From assembly GCF_000215705.1 (NCBI RefSeq), contig NC_015677.1, forward strand, positions 942,001 through 1,006,000: a stretch of 64,000 bases of DNA, given 5' to 3'. Origin of the DNA: Ramlibacter tataouinensis TTB310 (GTDB lineage: Bacteria > Pseudomonadota > Gammaproteobacteria > Burkholderiales > Burkholderiaceae_C). The stretch's first letter is position 1. Each line of letters begins with the position of its first letter. The notes below the pieces were generated by a model. It made no database searches. It was not told where the DNA came from and saw only the letters and a program-made list of their open reading frames with translations. Below, piece after piece: positions 36,233 to 45,208 of this stretch. The position numbers and the translations under genes are program-made.

Positions 36233-37853
36233 CCAGCGCCTCGATGCGCTGCACGTGCGCCAGCAGCGAGCGCCGGGCCACGGGCCACAGCCGCGGCGGC
36301 GTGTCGTCATATGCCAGCGGCACCCAGGCGTCGGCGCCGCCGCCGGGGCGGGCCTTCATGGCGGCCAGCACCTTGGCCTCGCGCTGCAGCCGGTGCGCCT
36401 TGAGCCGGGCGATGGCGCCCGGCGCGTCGCCCAGCACGTGGCCGTGCGCCGGGAGGATGAAGCCCAGGCCATGCTCCGTGCAGGCCACGGCCAGGCGGTC
36501 CAGCGAATCGAGGTAGGCGCTCATGTCGCCGTCCGGCGGGTCGACCACGGTGGTGCTGCCGTTGAGGATGTGGTCGCCGGAGAACAGCAGCCCATCCTCC
36601 AGCAGCGCCAGGCACAGGTGGTTGGCGGCATGGCCGGGGGTGTGGATCACCATCAGGTGGTGCTCGCGCCCGCCGCCGGCCAGCACCAGCTGCTCCCCGT
36701 CGGCCAGCGCCCGGTCGGGCGTGAAGCTGCTGCCGGGGCGCGCCGTGGGCAGCGAGGACAGGCCCAGGATGGCCGGCCGGCCGGCGCAGCGCGCCTGCAG
36801 CGGGCGCGCCGCCGGCGAGTGGTCGGCGTGGGAGTGCGTGCACACGATCAGGCGCACGTCGCCGCCGGTGGCCTGCAGCAGCCGCTCGACGTGGGCCGGG
36901 TCGTCGGGGCCGGGGTCGACCACCAGGTAGCCGGTATCGCGGTCGCCCACCAGGTAGCTGTTGGTGCCCGGGCCGGTCATCGTCCCGCCGTTGGGCGCCG
37001 TGAGCCGCATCAGGTGCCGCAACAGCGCCACCGGCCGCTCGGACTGCCAGTCCAGCGGGTGCAGGATCTGGCCGTCGGGGCAGACCAGGGCCAGCTCGCC
37101 GTAGGGCGGCTCGTGCTCCATGTAGCGCGCCTCGGCGCCGGCCAGCAGGCCGGCGCGCGGGCAGCTGGTCCACAGCGGCCGCTCGGACGCGCAGGCGTCC
37201 AGCACCTCCCGCACGGTGGCGAACCGCTGCAGCCGCTCCAGCGTGCGGATGGTCGGGAAGATCATGAAGAAGCCGCCGGCCCGGTGCCGCTCCAGCGCGT
37301 CGGCCGGCCGCACCCACACCGGCTCGAACTGCTCGGCTTCGTCGGCCACGGGCTGCTGGCCTTCGGGCATGCGCGCGACCAGGAAGGGCACGTCGAAGCG
37401 CCGCGGCAGGTCGCGGTCGGTGACCCAGTGGGCCAGCACGAACACCTGGTCGGCGGCCAGCAGCAGGCCGCGCGCGGCGCACTGGGCGGCCAGCGGCCGG
37501 CGCCGGTCCAGCGCGGCGATGTCGGACGCATCGGCCGGCCGGCCGTCGGCATGGCGCGCCAGCAGCACGCCCAGCTCCTCGAAGCTCTCGCGGATGGCGG
37601 CGATGGCCTGGGTGAGGTGCAGCTCGCCCTGCGTGCTGCGCCGTGCGGCGATGCCGTGGGCCTGGGCATCGGCGGCGTCGATGCCGCCGCCCGGGAAGAC
37701 ATTGGCGCCGGGCGCGAAGCTGGCGGTGGGCGAGCGCCGCGTCATCAGGATCTCCACCCCGCGCGGCGTGTCACGCAGCAGCAGGACGGTGGCGGCGGGG
37801 CGGGTGGCTACGGGTTCTCGCTGGGGATGCAGCAGCTGGCTGGCTCGTACCAT
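36219..37853 (-). CDS. Nudix hydrolase fused to a metallo-beta-lactamase-fold hydrolase
   Basis: A 544-residue two-domain protein. Residues ~18-215 are a Nudix domain with FPGGGIDAAD followed, after an insertion, by AIRESFEELGVLL (R88-E89-x-x-E92-E93-x-G95). The stretched Nudix box resembles NUDT7/NUDT19-type CoA diphosphatases. Residues ~287-480 are an MBL-fold hydrolase with THSHADH (His340, His342, Asp344, His345), HTPGHAANH, FSGDHIL and PAHG, of LACTB2/glyoxalase II-like type. The C-terminus is a small winged region. The fusion suggests two steps on a CoA- or nucleotide-linked compound, but the substrate is not known. It is convergent with rnpB. Confidence 0.85.
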   Translation of the reverse strand: MVRASQLLHPQREPVATRPAATVLLLRDTPRGVEILMTRRSPTASFAPGANVFPGGGIDAADAQAHGIAARRSTQGELHLTQAIAAIRESFEELGVLLARHADGRPADASDIAALDRRRPLAAQCAARGLLLAADQVFVLAHWVTDRDLPRRFDVPFLVARMPEGQQPVADEAEQFEPVWVRPADALERHRAGGFFMIFPTIRTLERLQRFATVREVLDACASERPLWTSCPRAGLLAGAEARYMEHEPPYGELALVCPDGQILHPLDWQSERPVALLRHLMRLTAPNGGTMTGPGTNSYLVGDRDTGYLVVDPGPDDPAHVERLLQATGGDVRLIVCTHSHADHSPAARPLQARCAGRPAILGLSSLPTARPGSSFTPDRALADGEQLVLAGGGREHHLMVIHTPGHAANHLCLALLEDGLLFSGDHILNGSTTVVDPPDGDMSAYLDSLDRLAVACTEHGLGFILPAHGHVLGDAPGAIARLKAHRLQREAKVLAAMKARPGGGADAWVPLAYDDTPPRLWPVARRSLLAHVQRIEALGLAA

Positions 37854-37881
37854 GCAGTCATTACATCATGGAGACACCGCG

Positions 37882-38883
37882 ATGACCCTGGCCTTCCACC
37901 CCCGGCGCCGCCTGCTGGCGGCCGCCGCGTCCCTGCTGCTGGCCGGCGGGGCCGTCGCCCAGCAAGGCGTCCCTACCGCCGCCGGCGACTGGCCGCGCCG
38001 CCAGCCCATCAGGCTGGTGGCGGTGTTCCCGCCCGGCGGCTCGGTCGACCAGGTGGCGCGCATCCTGGCGCAGCCGCTGTCGCAGCAGCTGGGCCAGAGC
38101 GTGGTGGTGGAGAACCGCGGCGGCGCCTCGGGCAGCATAGGCACGGCGCAGGTCGCGTCCGCCGCCCCCGACGGCTACACCTTCGCCGTGGTGTTCGACA
38201 CGCATGCGGTCAACCCCAGCCTGATCCCCAACCTGCCGTTCGACACCCGGCGCGACCTGGTGCCGCTGGTGCTGGTGGGCACCTCGGCCATGGTGCTGGC
38301 CACCCATGCCGGCTCGGAGTACAAGACCTTCGCCGACGTGGTGGCCGCCGCCAAGGCCAAGAAGAACGTGACCTACGGCTCCATCGGTTCCGGCAGCCTG
38401 GGCCACCTGGCGATGGCGCTGCTGGGCCGCAACGGCGGCCTGGAATGGACCCACGTGCCCTACAAGGGCGGCGGCCCGCTGATGCAGGACGCGGTGGCCG
38501 GCCACGTGCCGCTGTCCATCGGCTCGGTGTTCGTGACCAAGCCGCACATCGACAGCAAGCGCCTGCGCCCGCTGGCGGTGACCACCAGCAAGCGGGTGGC
38601 CGAGCTGCCCGAGGTGCCCACGGTGGCCGAGAGCGGCTATCCCGGCTTCGACGCGCCGGCCTGGTGGGCGCTGCTGGCCCCTGCCAAGACGCCGCCGGAG
38701 ATCGTGCAGCGCATGAACGAGGAGCTGAACAAGGCGCTGAAGAACCCCGACGTGGCGGCCCGCCTGGCCGGCCAGGGCATCAGCGTGATCGGCGGCACGC
38801 CCGAGACGGCGCGAACCTTCATCGACAGACAGGTCGGGACCTGGTCCCAGGTGGTCAGGGACAACGGCATCAAGGCCGACTGA
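37882..38883 (+). CDS. Bug-type (tripartite tricarboxylate) substrate-binding protein
   Basis: A 333-residue periplasmic binding protein of the TctC/Bug family, which is greatly expanded in Comamonadaceae and Bordetella. A signal peptide spans about residues 1-28 (RRRLLAAAASLLLAGGAVAQ). The mature protein has PIRLVAVFPPGGSVDQVARILAQPL, the family-typical VVENRGGASGSIGTAQVA, PDGYTFAVV and VPYKGGGPLMQDAVAGHV. It binds a carboxylate, but no cognate TctAB permease gene lies nearby, so the ligand is open. GGAG precedes the ATG by 8 nt. It is divergent from the Nudix-MBL gene (28-bp gap). Confidence 0.9.
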   Translation: MTLAFHPRRRLLAAAASLLLAGGAVAQQGVPTAAGDWPRRQPIRLVAVFPPGGSVDQVARILAQPLSQQLGQSVVVENRGGASGSIGTAQVASAAPDGYTFAVVFDTHAVNPSLIPNLPFDTRRDLVPLVLVGTSAMVLATHAGSEYKTFADVVAAAKAKKNVTYGSIGSGSLGHLAMALLGRNGGLEWTHVPYKGGGPLMQDAVAGHVPLSIGSVFVTKPHIDSKRLRPLAVTTSKRVAELPEVPTVAESGYPGFDAPAWWALLAPAKTPPEIVQRMNEELNKALKNPDVAARLAGQGISVIGGTPETARTFIDRQVGTWSQVVRDNGIKAD

Positions 38884-38895
38884 GCCGGTCGCCAG

Positions 38896-39438
38896 CTAGT
38901 GTTCCTCGGGCGTCACCCCCAGCGCCACCAGGAACCGCGCCACCATGTTGTAGGTGGCAATGGCCGCGGTGATCTCCACGATCTCGGTGGTGGAAAAACG
39001 CCGGCGCAGCTGCTCGAACAGCGCCTCGTCCACCTGCACGCGCTGCGTCATCTGCGCGGCGTAGCGCGCGACCAGCGCCTCGTCGGCGCCCAGGCCGGGC
39101 GGCGGCGGGGCCTCGGGCGCCCGGCAGAACGCGCCCAGCGCGTCCAGTTCGGCCTGGGTGCCGCCGGCGGCCAGGAAATCGGGCGCGTGGTGCTGGTACT
39201 CGTAGTGCGCGCCGGTCAGCAGGGCGACGGTACAGATGCCCAGCTCGCGCAGCTTGCGGCTGGTGGGCAGGCCGGTGCGCACGTTCTTCAGGTACACGTT
39301 CCAGCCGCGCGCCAGCGGCTCGCTCCACAGCAGCGCCCGGTCGAGGTTGATCAGCTGCCCGCCGCGGCGCGCCAGGATGGCGTCCACCAGGTCCTGCGGC
39401 TGGGGATGGGCTTCGGGGGTCCAGTCAGGGATGCGCAT
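38896..39438 (-). CDS. Carboxymuconolactone decarboxylase-like protein
   Basis: A 180-residue all-helical protein of the AhpD/CMD superfamily. It has NLDRALLWSEPLARGWNVYLKNV, then SRKLRELGICTVALLTGAHYEYQHHAP, and a second repeat-like RFSTTEIVEITAAIATYNMVARFLVALG. The C-x-x-C pair of peroxidase-type AhpD is absent; only a single Cys precedes TGAHYEYQHH. It is therefore more like the decarboxylase branch, or a member of unknown activity. I chose the ATG at 39438 because the conserved part begins just after it. It is convergent with the Bug gene and divergent from dapF. Confidence 0.8.
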   Translation of the reverse strand: MRIPDWTPEAHPQPQDLVDAILARRGGQLINLDRALLWSEPLARGWNVYLKNVRTGLPTSRKLRELGICTVALLTGAHYEYQHHAPDFLAAGGTQAELDALGAFCRAPEAPPPPGLGADEALVARYAAQMTQRVQVDEALFEQLRRRFSTTEIVEITAAIATYNMVARFLVALGVTPEEH

Positions 39439-39511
39439 GGGCTTGCTTTCGCCGGGTCCGGCGACGGCCGGACGGTGGCCTGAGCTTACCCGTGCCGGAT
39501 AATCGCGCCCC

Positions 39512-40381
39512 ATGCGGATCCGCTTCACCAAGATGCAGGGCGCGGGCAACGATTTCGTGGTGCTCGACGAGACCCGCGCGCCGCTGGCGCTGACCCCGGC
39601 GCAGTACCGGTGGCTGGCCGACCGGCACTTCGGCATCGGCGCCGACCAGATCCTGTCGGTGCGGCCCTCGCCGGCGCCGGGCATCGACTTCGCCTACGCC
39701 ATCCACAACGCCGACGGCGGCGAGGTCGAGCACTGCGGCAACGGCGCGCGCTGCTTCGTGCGCTTCGTGCGCGAGCGCGGGCTGACCGACAAGGCCACGG
39801 TCAAGGTGCAGACCGTCAACCAGGTGCTGGAGCTGCGCATGCTGCCGGACGGCCGCGTCACGGTGGACATGGGCGCGCCGGTGTTCGACCTGCCGGCCGT
39901 GCCCTTCGACGCCGCCGGCCTGCGGCCCGAGCCCGTGGGCGCGTGGCAGGCCTGGCCGCTCACCCTGCCCGGGGCCGGCGACCGCGCCGCGGTGCGCGTG
40001 GCGGTGCTGTCCATGGGCAACCCGCACGCCGTGGCCGAGGTGGAGGACGTGGACACGGCCTCCGTGGCCACCCTGGGCCCGCTGATCGAAGGCCACGCGC
40101 GCTTCCCGCGGCGCGTCAACGCCGGCTTCATGCAGGTGCTCTCGCGCGGGGCCATCCGCCTGCGCGTCTGGGAGCGCGGCGCCGGCGAGACCCTGGCCTG
40201 CGGCACCGGCGCCTGCGCGGCCGTCGTGGCCGGCATCCGGCTGGGCCGGCTGGACCGCCGGGTGGACGTGCACACCCGCGGCGGCGTGCTCACCATCGAG
40301 TGGGCGGGCGAGGGCCAGCCTGTCCTGATGACCGGCCCGGCCACCACCGTGTTCGAAGGCGAGATCGACGTACCCGAATGA
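39512..40381 (+). CDS. dapF: Diaminopimelate epimerase
   Basis: A 289-residue cofactor-free epimerase that converts LL- to meso-diaminopimelate for lysine and peptidoglycan synthesis. The two active-site cysteines are Cys75 in [11 protein letters not shown] and Cys230 in TLACGTGAC, related by the internal two-fold repeat of the family. The N-terminus [17 protein letters not shown] is fully typical. It heads the dapF-DUF484-xerC group conserved across proteobacteria. Its stop overlaps the next start by ATGA. Confidence 0.95.
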   Translation: MRIRFTKMQGAGNDFVVLDETRAPLALTPAQYRWLADRHFGIGADQILSVRPSPAPGIDFAYAIHNADGGEVEHCGNGARCFVRFVRERGLTDKATVKVQTVNQVLELRMLPDGRVTVDMGAPVFDLPAVPFDAAGLRPEPVGAWQAWPLTLPGAGDRAAVRVAVLSMGNPHAVAEVEDVDTASVATLGPLIEGHARFPRRVNAGFMQVLSRGAIRLRVWERGAGETLACGTGACAAVVAGIRLGRLDRRVDVHTRGGVLTIEWAGEGQPVLMTGPATTVFEGEIDVPE

Positions 40382-41067
40382 GCAGCCCCATGAACCCCAT
40401 CACCGAAGACGACATCGCCAACTACCTGGCGAACAACCCCGCCTTCTTCCAGCGCCATGCCCAGCTGCTGGCCAGCGTGCAGCTGACCAGCCCGCACGGC
40501 AATCGGGCGGTCAGCCTGCAGGAGCGCCAGGCCGAGATGCTGCGCGAGAAGATCAAGGCCCTGGAGCACCGGGTCATGGACATGGTGCGCCACGGCAACG
40601 AGAACATGGTCATCGCCGACCGGCTGCAGCGCTGGGCGCGCCAGCTGCTGCTGGCGCGCTCCTCGCAGGACCTGCCGGCCACCATCGCCGCCGAGATCCG
40701 CAGCCAGTTCATGGTGCCCCAGGTGGCCATCAAGGTCTGGGACGTGGACAGCCGCTACCGCGGCGACCCCTTCGCCGAAGGCGTGAGCCAGGATGCGCGC
40801 ACCTTCGCCTCGTCGCTCACCCAGCCTTACTGCGGCGTCAACTCCGGCTTCGAGGCGGTGGGCTGGCTGGACGACACGGCCATGGCCATGTCGGTGGCGC
40901 TGCTGCCGCTGCGCGCCGGGCCCATCGCCGAGCCGGCGCCGGCCTTCGGCATGCTGGTGCTGGCCTCGCCCGACCCGCAGCGCTTCGCCAGCGGCATGGG
41001 CACGGATTTCCTGGAGCGCATCGCCGAGCTGGCCAGCGCGGCGCTGTCGCGGCTGCGGCAAGAGTAG
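40378..41067 (+). CDS. DUF484-family protein (GAF-like)
   Basis: A 229-residue protein of the DUF484/YigA family. It starts with the family motif [34 protein letters not shown] and continues with [24 protein letters not shown] (probable coiled coil). It ends in a GAF-like domain (about 85-225). Function is unknown, but the gene is almost always between dapF and xerC, as here. An in-frame ATG at 40390 is an alternative start. Confidence 0.88.
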   Translation: MSSPMNPITEDDIANYLANNPAFFQRHAQLLASVQLTSPHGNRAVSLQERQAEMLREKIKALEHRVMDMVRHGNENMVIADRLQRWARQLLLARSSQDLPATIAAEIRSQFMVPQVAIKVWDVDSRYRGDPFAEGVSQDARTFASSLTQPYCGVNSGFEAVGWLDDTAMAMSVALLPLRAGPIAEPAPAFGMLVLASPDPQRFASGMGTDFLERIAELASAALSRLRQE

Positions 41068-41073
41068 CGGCGC

Positions 41074-42003
41074 ATGGACACGGATGCCGGACTGGTCGAG
41101 CGCTACCTCGAGCACGTCCGCGTCGGAAAGCGCCTGGCCGACCGCACCGTCACCCTGTACGCGCTGGACCTGGAGAAGTTGCAGGCCCGGGCCCGCGAAG
41201 CGGGCGTGGCGCTCACCCAGGTGCAGAGCCACCACGTGCGCCGCTGGGTCGCGCAGATGCACGGCGCCGGGCGCAGCGGCCGCGGCATCGCGCTGATCCT
41301 GTCGGGCTGGCGCGGGTTCTATGCCTGGCTCGGCCGCGAGGGCCGCATCGCCAGCAATCCCGTGGTGGACGTGCGCGCGCCCCGGTCGCCCAAGCCGCTG
41401 CCCAAGGCGCTGAGCGTGGACGACTCGGTGCAGCTGGCCGAGTTCGAGGACGGCGAGGCCGATCCCTGGCTGGAGGCCCGCGATGCCGCCGCGGTCGAGC
41501 TGCTGTACGGCTGCGGGCTGCGGGTGGGCGAGCTGGTGGGCCTGGACGTGACGGCCAGCGCGGCCGCCCGCGGCTGGGTCGACCTGCAGGCCGGCGAGGC
41601 CCACGTGCTGGGCAAGGGCGGCAAACGGCGCAGCGTGCCGGTGGGCGGCAAGGCACTGGAGGCCCTGCGGCACTGGCTGGCGCTGCGCGACACCGCCGGC
41701 GCCTGGCCGCAGCAGGCCGCGCTGTTCGTCGGCCGGCACGGTACCCGCCTGTCCTCGGCCGCCCTGTGGCAGCGCCTGCGCCGGCGCAGCCTGCGCGCCG
41801 GTTTGGCAACGCCGGTGCATCCGCACATGCTGCGCCACTCTTTCGCCAGCCACCTGCTGCAGTCCAGCGGCGACCTGCGCGCCGTGCAGGAACTGCTGGG
41901 CCATGCCAGCATCGCCACCACCCAGGTCTATACCCGGCTCGACTTCCAGCACCTGGCACAGGCCTACGACGCGGCACACCCTCGCGCCAAGCGCAAGGGC
42001 TGA
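41074..42003 (+). CDS. xerC: Tyrosine recombinase XerC
   Basis: A 309-residue tyrosine recombinase that with XerD resolves chromosome dimers at dif. The N-terminal core-binding domain spans about 1-95. The catalytic domain has Arg150 (GCGLRVGEL), Lys181 (VLGKGGKRR), His251/Arg254 (HPHMLRHSF), His277 (LGHAS) and the nucleophile Tyr286 (QVYTRLD). The dapF-DUF484 context and housekeeping codon use identify XerC rather than a mobile-element integrase. Confidence 0.94.
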   Translation: MDTDAGLVERYLEHVRVGKRLADRTVTLYALDLEKLQARAREAGVALTQVQSHHVRRWVAQMHGAGRSGRGIALILSGWRGFYAWLGREGRIASNPVVDVRAPRSPKPLPKALSVDDSVQLAEFEDGEADPWLEARDAAAVELLYGCGLRVGELVGLDVTASAAARGWVDLQAGEAHVLGKGGKRRSVPVGGKALEALRHWLALRDTAGAWPQQAALFVGRHGTRLSSAALWQRLRRRSLRAGLATPVHPHMLRHSFASHLLQSSGDLRAVQELLGHASIATTQVYTRLDFQHLAQAYDAAHPRAKRKG

Positions 42004-42084
42004 CCGCTTCGGTATTGTCAAGCTCATCAGCCTATGCCAGCATACCCCCGCCAAATTCCTGGCCGCCTTCACTAGAGAACTTGC

Positions 42085-42480
42085 ATGAACCACCGAATCG
42101 TCAACGGCATCTTTGCTTTTTTGCTGCTGTTGGTTTCCGCATCCGCATCTGCCGCGACCGATCCGCAGGTCGTCTATGAACGGGTGAAGACTGCGGCAGC
42201 GACGAGTGACATGTCGACGTACTTTAAGTACTCCACCGCCAAAGCCAAGGCGGATTTCGAGAAGTCGTACACCCCGGCGCAGCGGGCGAGCATCTTCAAG
42301 AACATGGGCGTCTTTTTCCCCACCACCTATTCCATCCTCAGCAGGAAAGAAGACAAGAACCAGATCGAGTGGAACGTGGAGGGTGTGTTTGCAAACAATG
42401 AAAAGGCCAAGGGCACGATGAAATTCATCTGGGAAGATGGCGATTGGAAGTTCGATCGCATGGCTTTCCGATCGAAGTAA
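42085..42480 (+). CDS. Hypothetical small exported protein
   Basis: A 131-residue protein with a clear signal peptide (MNHRIVNGIFAFLLLLVSASASA, cleavage about 23/24). The mature domain of about 108 residues is predicted soluble (DPQVVYERVKTAAATSDMSTYF, then YTPAQRASIFKNMG and IEWNVEGVFANNEKAKGTMKFIWEDGDWKFDR). The final W-K-F pattern resembles DUF4878 or NTF2-like lipoprotein folds, without a lipobox; this is a guess. Its GC content and codon choices (TTT, AAT, GAA) are visibly lower-GC than its neighbours, suggesting later acquisition or low expression. Hairpins follow its stop. Confidence 0.72.
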   Translation: MNHRIVNGIFAFLLLLVSASASAATDPQVVYERVKTAAATSDMSTYFKYSTAKAKADFEKSYTPAQRASIFKNMGVFFPTTYSILSRKEDKNQIEWNVEGVFANNEKAKGTMKFIWEDGDWKFDRMAFRSK

Positions 42481-42498
42481 GGACGTCCTGTCCAAACC

Positions 42499-42519
42499 AT
42501 GCCCGGGCACCCCGGGCAT
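42499..42519. repeat. Perfect inverted repeat after the small exported gene
   Basis: ATGCCCGGG-CAC-CCCGGGCAT forms a 9-bp hairpin 19 bp after the stop. It is followed at once by a second hairpin with a T run. Confidence 0.7.
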
Positions 42520-42525
42520 ACCCGC

Positions 42526-42554
42526 AAAGGCCCGGCAAATGCAGCGGGCCTTTT
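42526..42554 (+). terminator. Rho-independent terminator before rlmI
   Basis: AAAGGCCCG-GCAAATGCAG-CGGGCCTTTT gives a 9-bp stem with a T run, 50 bp before the rlmI start. It ends the transcript of the small exported gene. Confidence 0.8.
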
Positions 42555-42603
42555 GCTTTTGCGGTCAGCCGGCCGGGCAGCGCTGCACGGACAATCGGCG
42601 CCC

Positions 42604-43788
42604 ATGAAAACCATCCGTCTGAAGGAGGGCAAGGAGCGTTCGCTGCTGCGGCGCCATCCCTGGGTGTTCGATTCGGCCATCGCCAAGGGCGGCGGCGACG
42701 CCGGCGAGACGGTGCGCATCGAGGCGCACGACGGCCGGTTCCTGGCTTGGGCGGCCTTCAGCCCGGCCTCCAGGATCCGCGCGCGGGCCTGGAGCTTCGA
42801 CGAGCGCCAGCGCATCGATGCGGCCTTCTTCGGCACGCTGGTGACGCAGGCGGTGCGGGCCCGGGCCCGCTTCGGCATCGACAGCGACGGCATGCGGCTG
42901 GTGCACGGCGAGTCCGACGGGCTGCCCGGGCTGATCGTGGACCGCTACGGCGACACCCTGGCGGCCCAGTTCCTGGCGGCCGGCGCCGAGCGCTGGAAGG
43001 CCGTGCTGGCCGACGCGCTGCTGGCCGAGACCGGCCTGGCGCGGCTGTACGAGCGTTCCGACACCAGCGCCCGCTCGCTGGAAGGGCTGGCGCTGGCCAC
43101 CGGCTGGCTGCGTGGCGAGGGCGCGACGGAGCTGACGATCCGCGAGCACGGCTGGCGGCTGACCCTGGACGTGGCCACCGGCCACAAGACCGGCTTCTAC
43201 CTGGACCAGCGCGACAGCCGCCACAAGTTCAGCCAGTACGTCCGCCGGCTGGGCTCACAGCGGGTGCTCAACTGCTACTGCTACACCGGCGGCTTCACCG
43301 TGGCCGCGCTGGCCGGCGGGGCGGGGCAGGTCGTTTCCATCGACTCTTCGGCGCCGGCGCTGGAGCGCGCCCGGGCCCATGTCGCGCTCAATGGTTTCGA
43401 AGCCGGACGCGCCGAATTCCTGGATGCCGACGTCAACGCCAGCCTGCGCCGCTTCATCGCCGAAGGCCGGCGCTTCGACGCCATCGTGCTGGACCCGCCC
43501 AAGCTGGCCCCCACGGCCGCGCACGCCGAGCGGGCGGCGCGCGCCTACAAGGACATCAACCGGCTGGCGCTGCAGCTGCTGGAGCCCGGCGGCGTGCTGT
43601 TCACCTACTCGTGCTCGGGCGGCATCAGCGCCGACCTGTTCCACAAGATCGTGGCCTCGGCTGGCATCGACGCGGGTGTCGACGGCTACGTGGCCGAGCG
43701 GCTGGGCGGCGCGCCCGACCACCCCATGACCCTGGTGTTCCCGGAGGGCGAGTACCTCAAGGGTCTGGTGGTGATGCGCAAGCCCTGA
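42604..43788 (+). CDS. rlmI: 23S rRNA (cytosine) methyltransferase, RlmI-like
   Basis: A 394-residue class I SAM methyltransferase with an N-terminal PUA domain, close to the 396 residues of Escherichia RlmI, which makes m5C1962 in 23S rRNA. The PUA part (about 1-75) has LLRRHPWVFDSAI. A linker with DGLPGLIVDRYGD leads to the SAM-binding VLNCYCYTGGFTVAAL. The catalytic-site motif is IVLDPPKLAPT, and FTYSCSGGIS completes the fold. I chose the ATG at 42604 after the terminator, giving the canonical short N-terminus. Confidence 0.9.
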   Translation: MKTIRLKEGKERSLLRRHPWVFDSAIAKGGGDAGETVRIEAHDGRFLAWAAFSPASRIRARAWSFDERQRIDAAFFGTLVTQAVRARARFGIDSDGMRLVHGESDGLPGLIVDRYGDTLAAQFLAAGAERWKAVLADALLAETGLARLYERSDTSARSLEGLALATGWLRGEGATELTIREHGWRLTLDVATGHKTGFYLDQRDSRHKFSQYVRRLGSQRVLNCYCYTGGFTVAALAGGAGQVVSIDSSAPALERARAHVALNGFEAGRAEFLDADVNASLRRFIAEGRRFDAIVLDPPKLAPTAAHAERAARAYKDINRLALQLLEPGGVLFTYSCSGGISADLFHKIVASAGIDAGVDGYVAERLGGAPDHPMTLVFPEGEYLKGLVVMRKP

Positions 43789-43816
43789 GCCGCCGGGTGG
43801 GCTGTCGCATCGCGTC

Positions 43817-43844
43817 CACACCGGTGTGAATTGCCCGCTACACT
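43817..43844 (+). promoter_or_regulatory. Palindrome and -10 upstream of the COG0523 GTPase gene
   Basis: CACACCGGTGTG (43817-43828) is a perfect 12-bp palindrome. A TACACT (43839-43844) 10 bp downstream could be the -10 element, which would put the palindrome over the -35 region, a good repressor position. It does not resemble the AT-rich Zur box. The regulator is unknown. Confidence 0.4.
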
Positions 43845-43888
43845 CGCCGCCTTTCGTTTTCTCCGACCTGCACACCGGGAGCGCGACC

Positions 43889-44929
43889 ATGAGCCTCATC
43901 CCCGCCACCATCCTCACCGGCTTCCTCGGCTCGGGCAAGACCACGCTGCTCAAGCGCGTGCTCAGCGAGGCGCACGGCCAGAAGATCGCCGTCATCGAGA
44001 ACGAGTTCGGCGAGGAGAACATCGATTCGGACATCCTGGTCAGCGAGACCAACGAGCAGATCGTGCAGATGAGCAACGGCTGCATCTGCTGCACCATCCG
44101 CGAGGACCTGCGTTCCACGCTGCAGCTGCTGGCGGCCAAGCGCCGCAAGGGCCTGCTGGACTTCGAGCGCGTGGTGATCGAGACCACCGGCCTGGCCGAC
44201 CCGGGCCCGGTGGCGCAGACCTTCTTCATGGACGACGAGATCGCCGAAACCTACCTGCTCGATTCCATCCTGACCCTGGTGGATGCCAAGCACGCGCCCA
44301 GGCAGCTGGACGAGCGCCAGGAGGCACGGCGCCAGGTGGGTTTCGCCGACCAGATCTTCGTCAGCAAGACCGACCTGGTGGCCGGCGACGAGGCCCAGGC
44401 GCTGATGCACCGCCTGCGGCACATGAACCCGCGCGCGCCGCAGAAGGCGGTGCACTTCGGGGAGGTGGCGGTCAGCGAGGTGTTCGACCTGCGAGGCTTC
44501 AACCTCAACGCCAAGCTGGACATCGACCCGGACTTCCTCAAGGAGGACGGCCACGACCACCAGCACCAGGGTCACGACCACGACCACGAGCACGGGGAGC
44601 ATTGCGACCACCCGCACCACCACCATCACGACGACGACGTCAAGAGCTTCGTCTTCAGGTCCGACCGGCCCTTCGATCCGGCCAAGCTGGAGGACTTCCT
44701 GGGCGCGGTCGTCAACATCTACGGCCCGCGGATGCTGCGTTACAAGGGCGTGCTGAACATGAAGGGCACGGACCGCAAGGTGATCTTCCAGGGCGTGCAC
44801 CAGCTGATGGGCAGCGACCTGGGGCCGGCCTGGGCCGAGGGCGAGGCGCGCACCAGCAAGATGGTGTTCATCGGCATCGACCTGCCCCGGGACATCTTCA
44901 TGCAGGGCCTGCAGCAATGCCTGTCCTGA
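43889..44929 (+). CDS. COG0523-family GTPase (CobW/ZigA-like metal chaperone)
   Basis: A 346-residue G3E-family GTPase. It has Walker A GFLGSGKTT (11-19), the metal-binding C-x-C-C motif GCICC (Cys65, Cys67, Cys68), Walker B-like IETTGLADP and the guanine-specificity motif SKTD. A long His/Asp-rich stretch (about 221-250) lies between the GTPase and C-terminal CobW domains. Such proteins deliver zinc or another metal to client enzymes; the His run supports zinc or nickel. It lies 279 bp before a DksA with most zinc cysteines missing, an association seen in zinc-limitation regulons, though no Zur box is visible here. Confidence 0.9.
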   Translation: MSLIPATILTGFLGSGKTTLLKRVLSEAHGQKIAVIENEFGEENIDSDILVSETNEQIVQMSNGCICCTIREDLRSTLQLLAAKRRKGLLDFERVVIETTGLADPGPVAQTFFMDDEIAETYLLDSILTLVDAKHAPRQLDERQEARRQVGFADQIFVSKTDLVAGDEAQALMHRLRHMNPRAPQKAVHFGEVAVSEVFDLRGFNLNAKLDIDPDFLKEDGHDHQHQGHDHDHEHGEHCDHPHHHHHDDDVKSFVFRSDRPFDPAKLEDFLGAVVNIYGPRMLRYKGVLNMKGTDRKVIFQGVHQLMGSDLGPAWAEGEARTSKMVFIGIDLPRDIFMQGLQQCLS

Positions 44930-45208
44930 GCCCGCCGCTGCCGCCCGCCCGAAAAACAGGGCCGGGACGCGTGGGAAACGGCTGGGTTTGAGTTAGGCTA
45001 GCGCGTTTTTCCCAGGCGGCGAGGGGCCATGATCGTTTCGATTCTTCAGATGATGGGGTTCCCCCTGGGAGGGGGTGTTTCCGCACCCGTGGAGCACGGC
45101 AATCGGGGTATAACTCGCACCGATGAAGGCCCGAGCAAAGCCAATAAGAACAGATCGGACGCAGCTGCGCGGCCAGAGCATGCCGCCGCAGCCGGGAGGA
45201 GACAGGAC

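Noticed and set aside
35825-36288. Short open frames within 35825-36288
   Set aside because: The interval is the RNase P RNA gene, with conserved sequence blocks and P1 pairing, so these frames are not genes.
41074-42003. Tyrosine recombinase as a sign of an integrated mobile element
   Set aside because: Gene order dapF-DUF484-xerC and full XerC motifs identify the housekeeping dimer-resolution recombinase. No attachment repeats or phage genes flank it.
44548-44640. Histidine-rich coding stretch as a DNA tandem repeat of interest
   Set aside because: It is the His-rich metal-binding loop common in COG0523 proteins; the codons vary and there is no exact DNA repeat.
45029-45208. Upstream ATG at 45029 as the dksA start
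   Set aside because: The added 60 residues cross promoter-like and hairpin sequence, while the GTG at 45209 has a strong GGAGGAG ribosome site.
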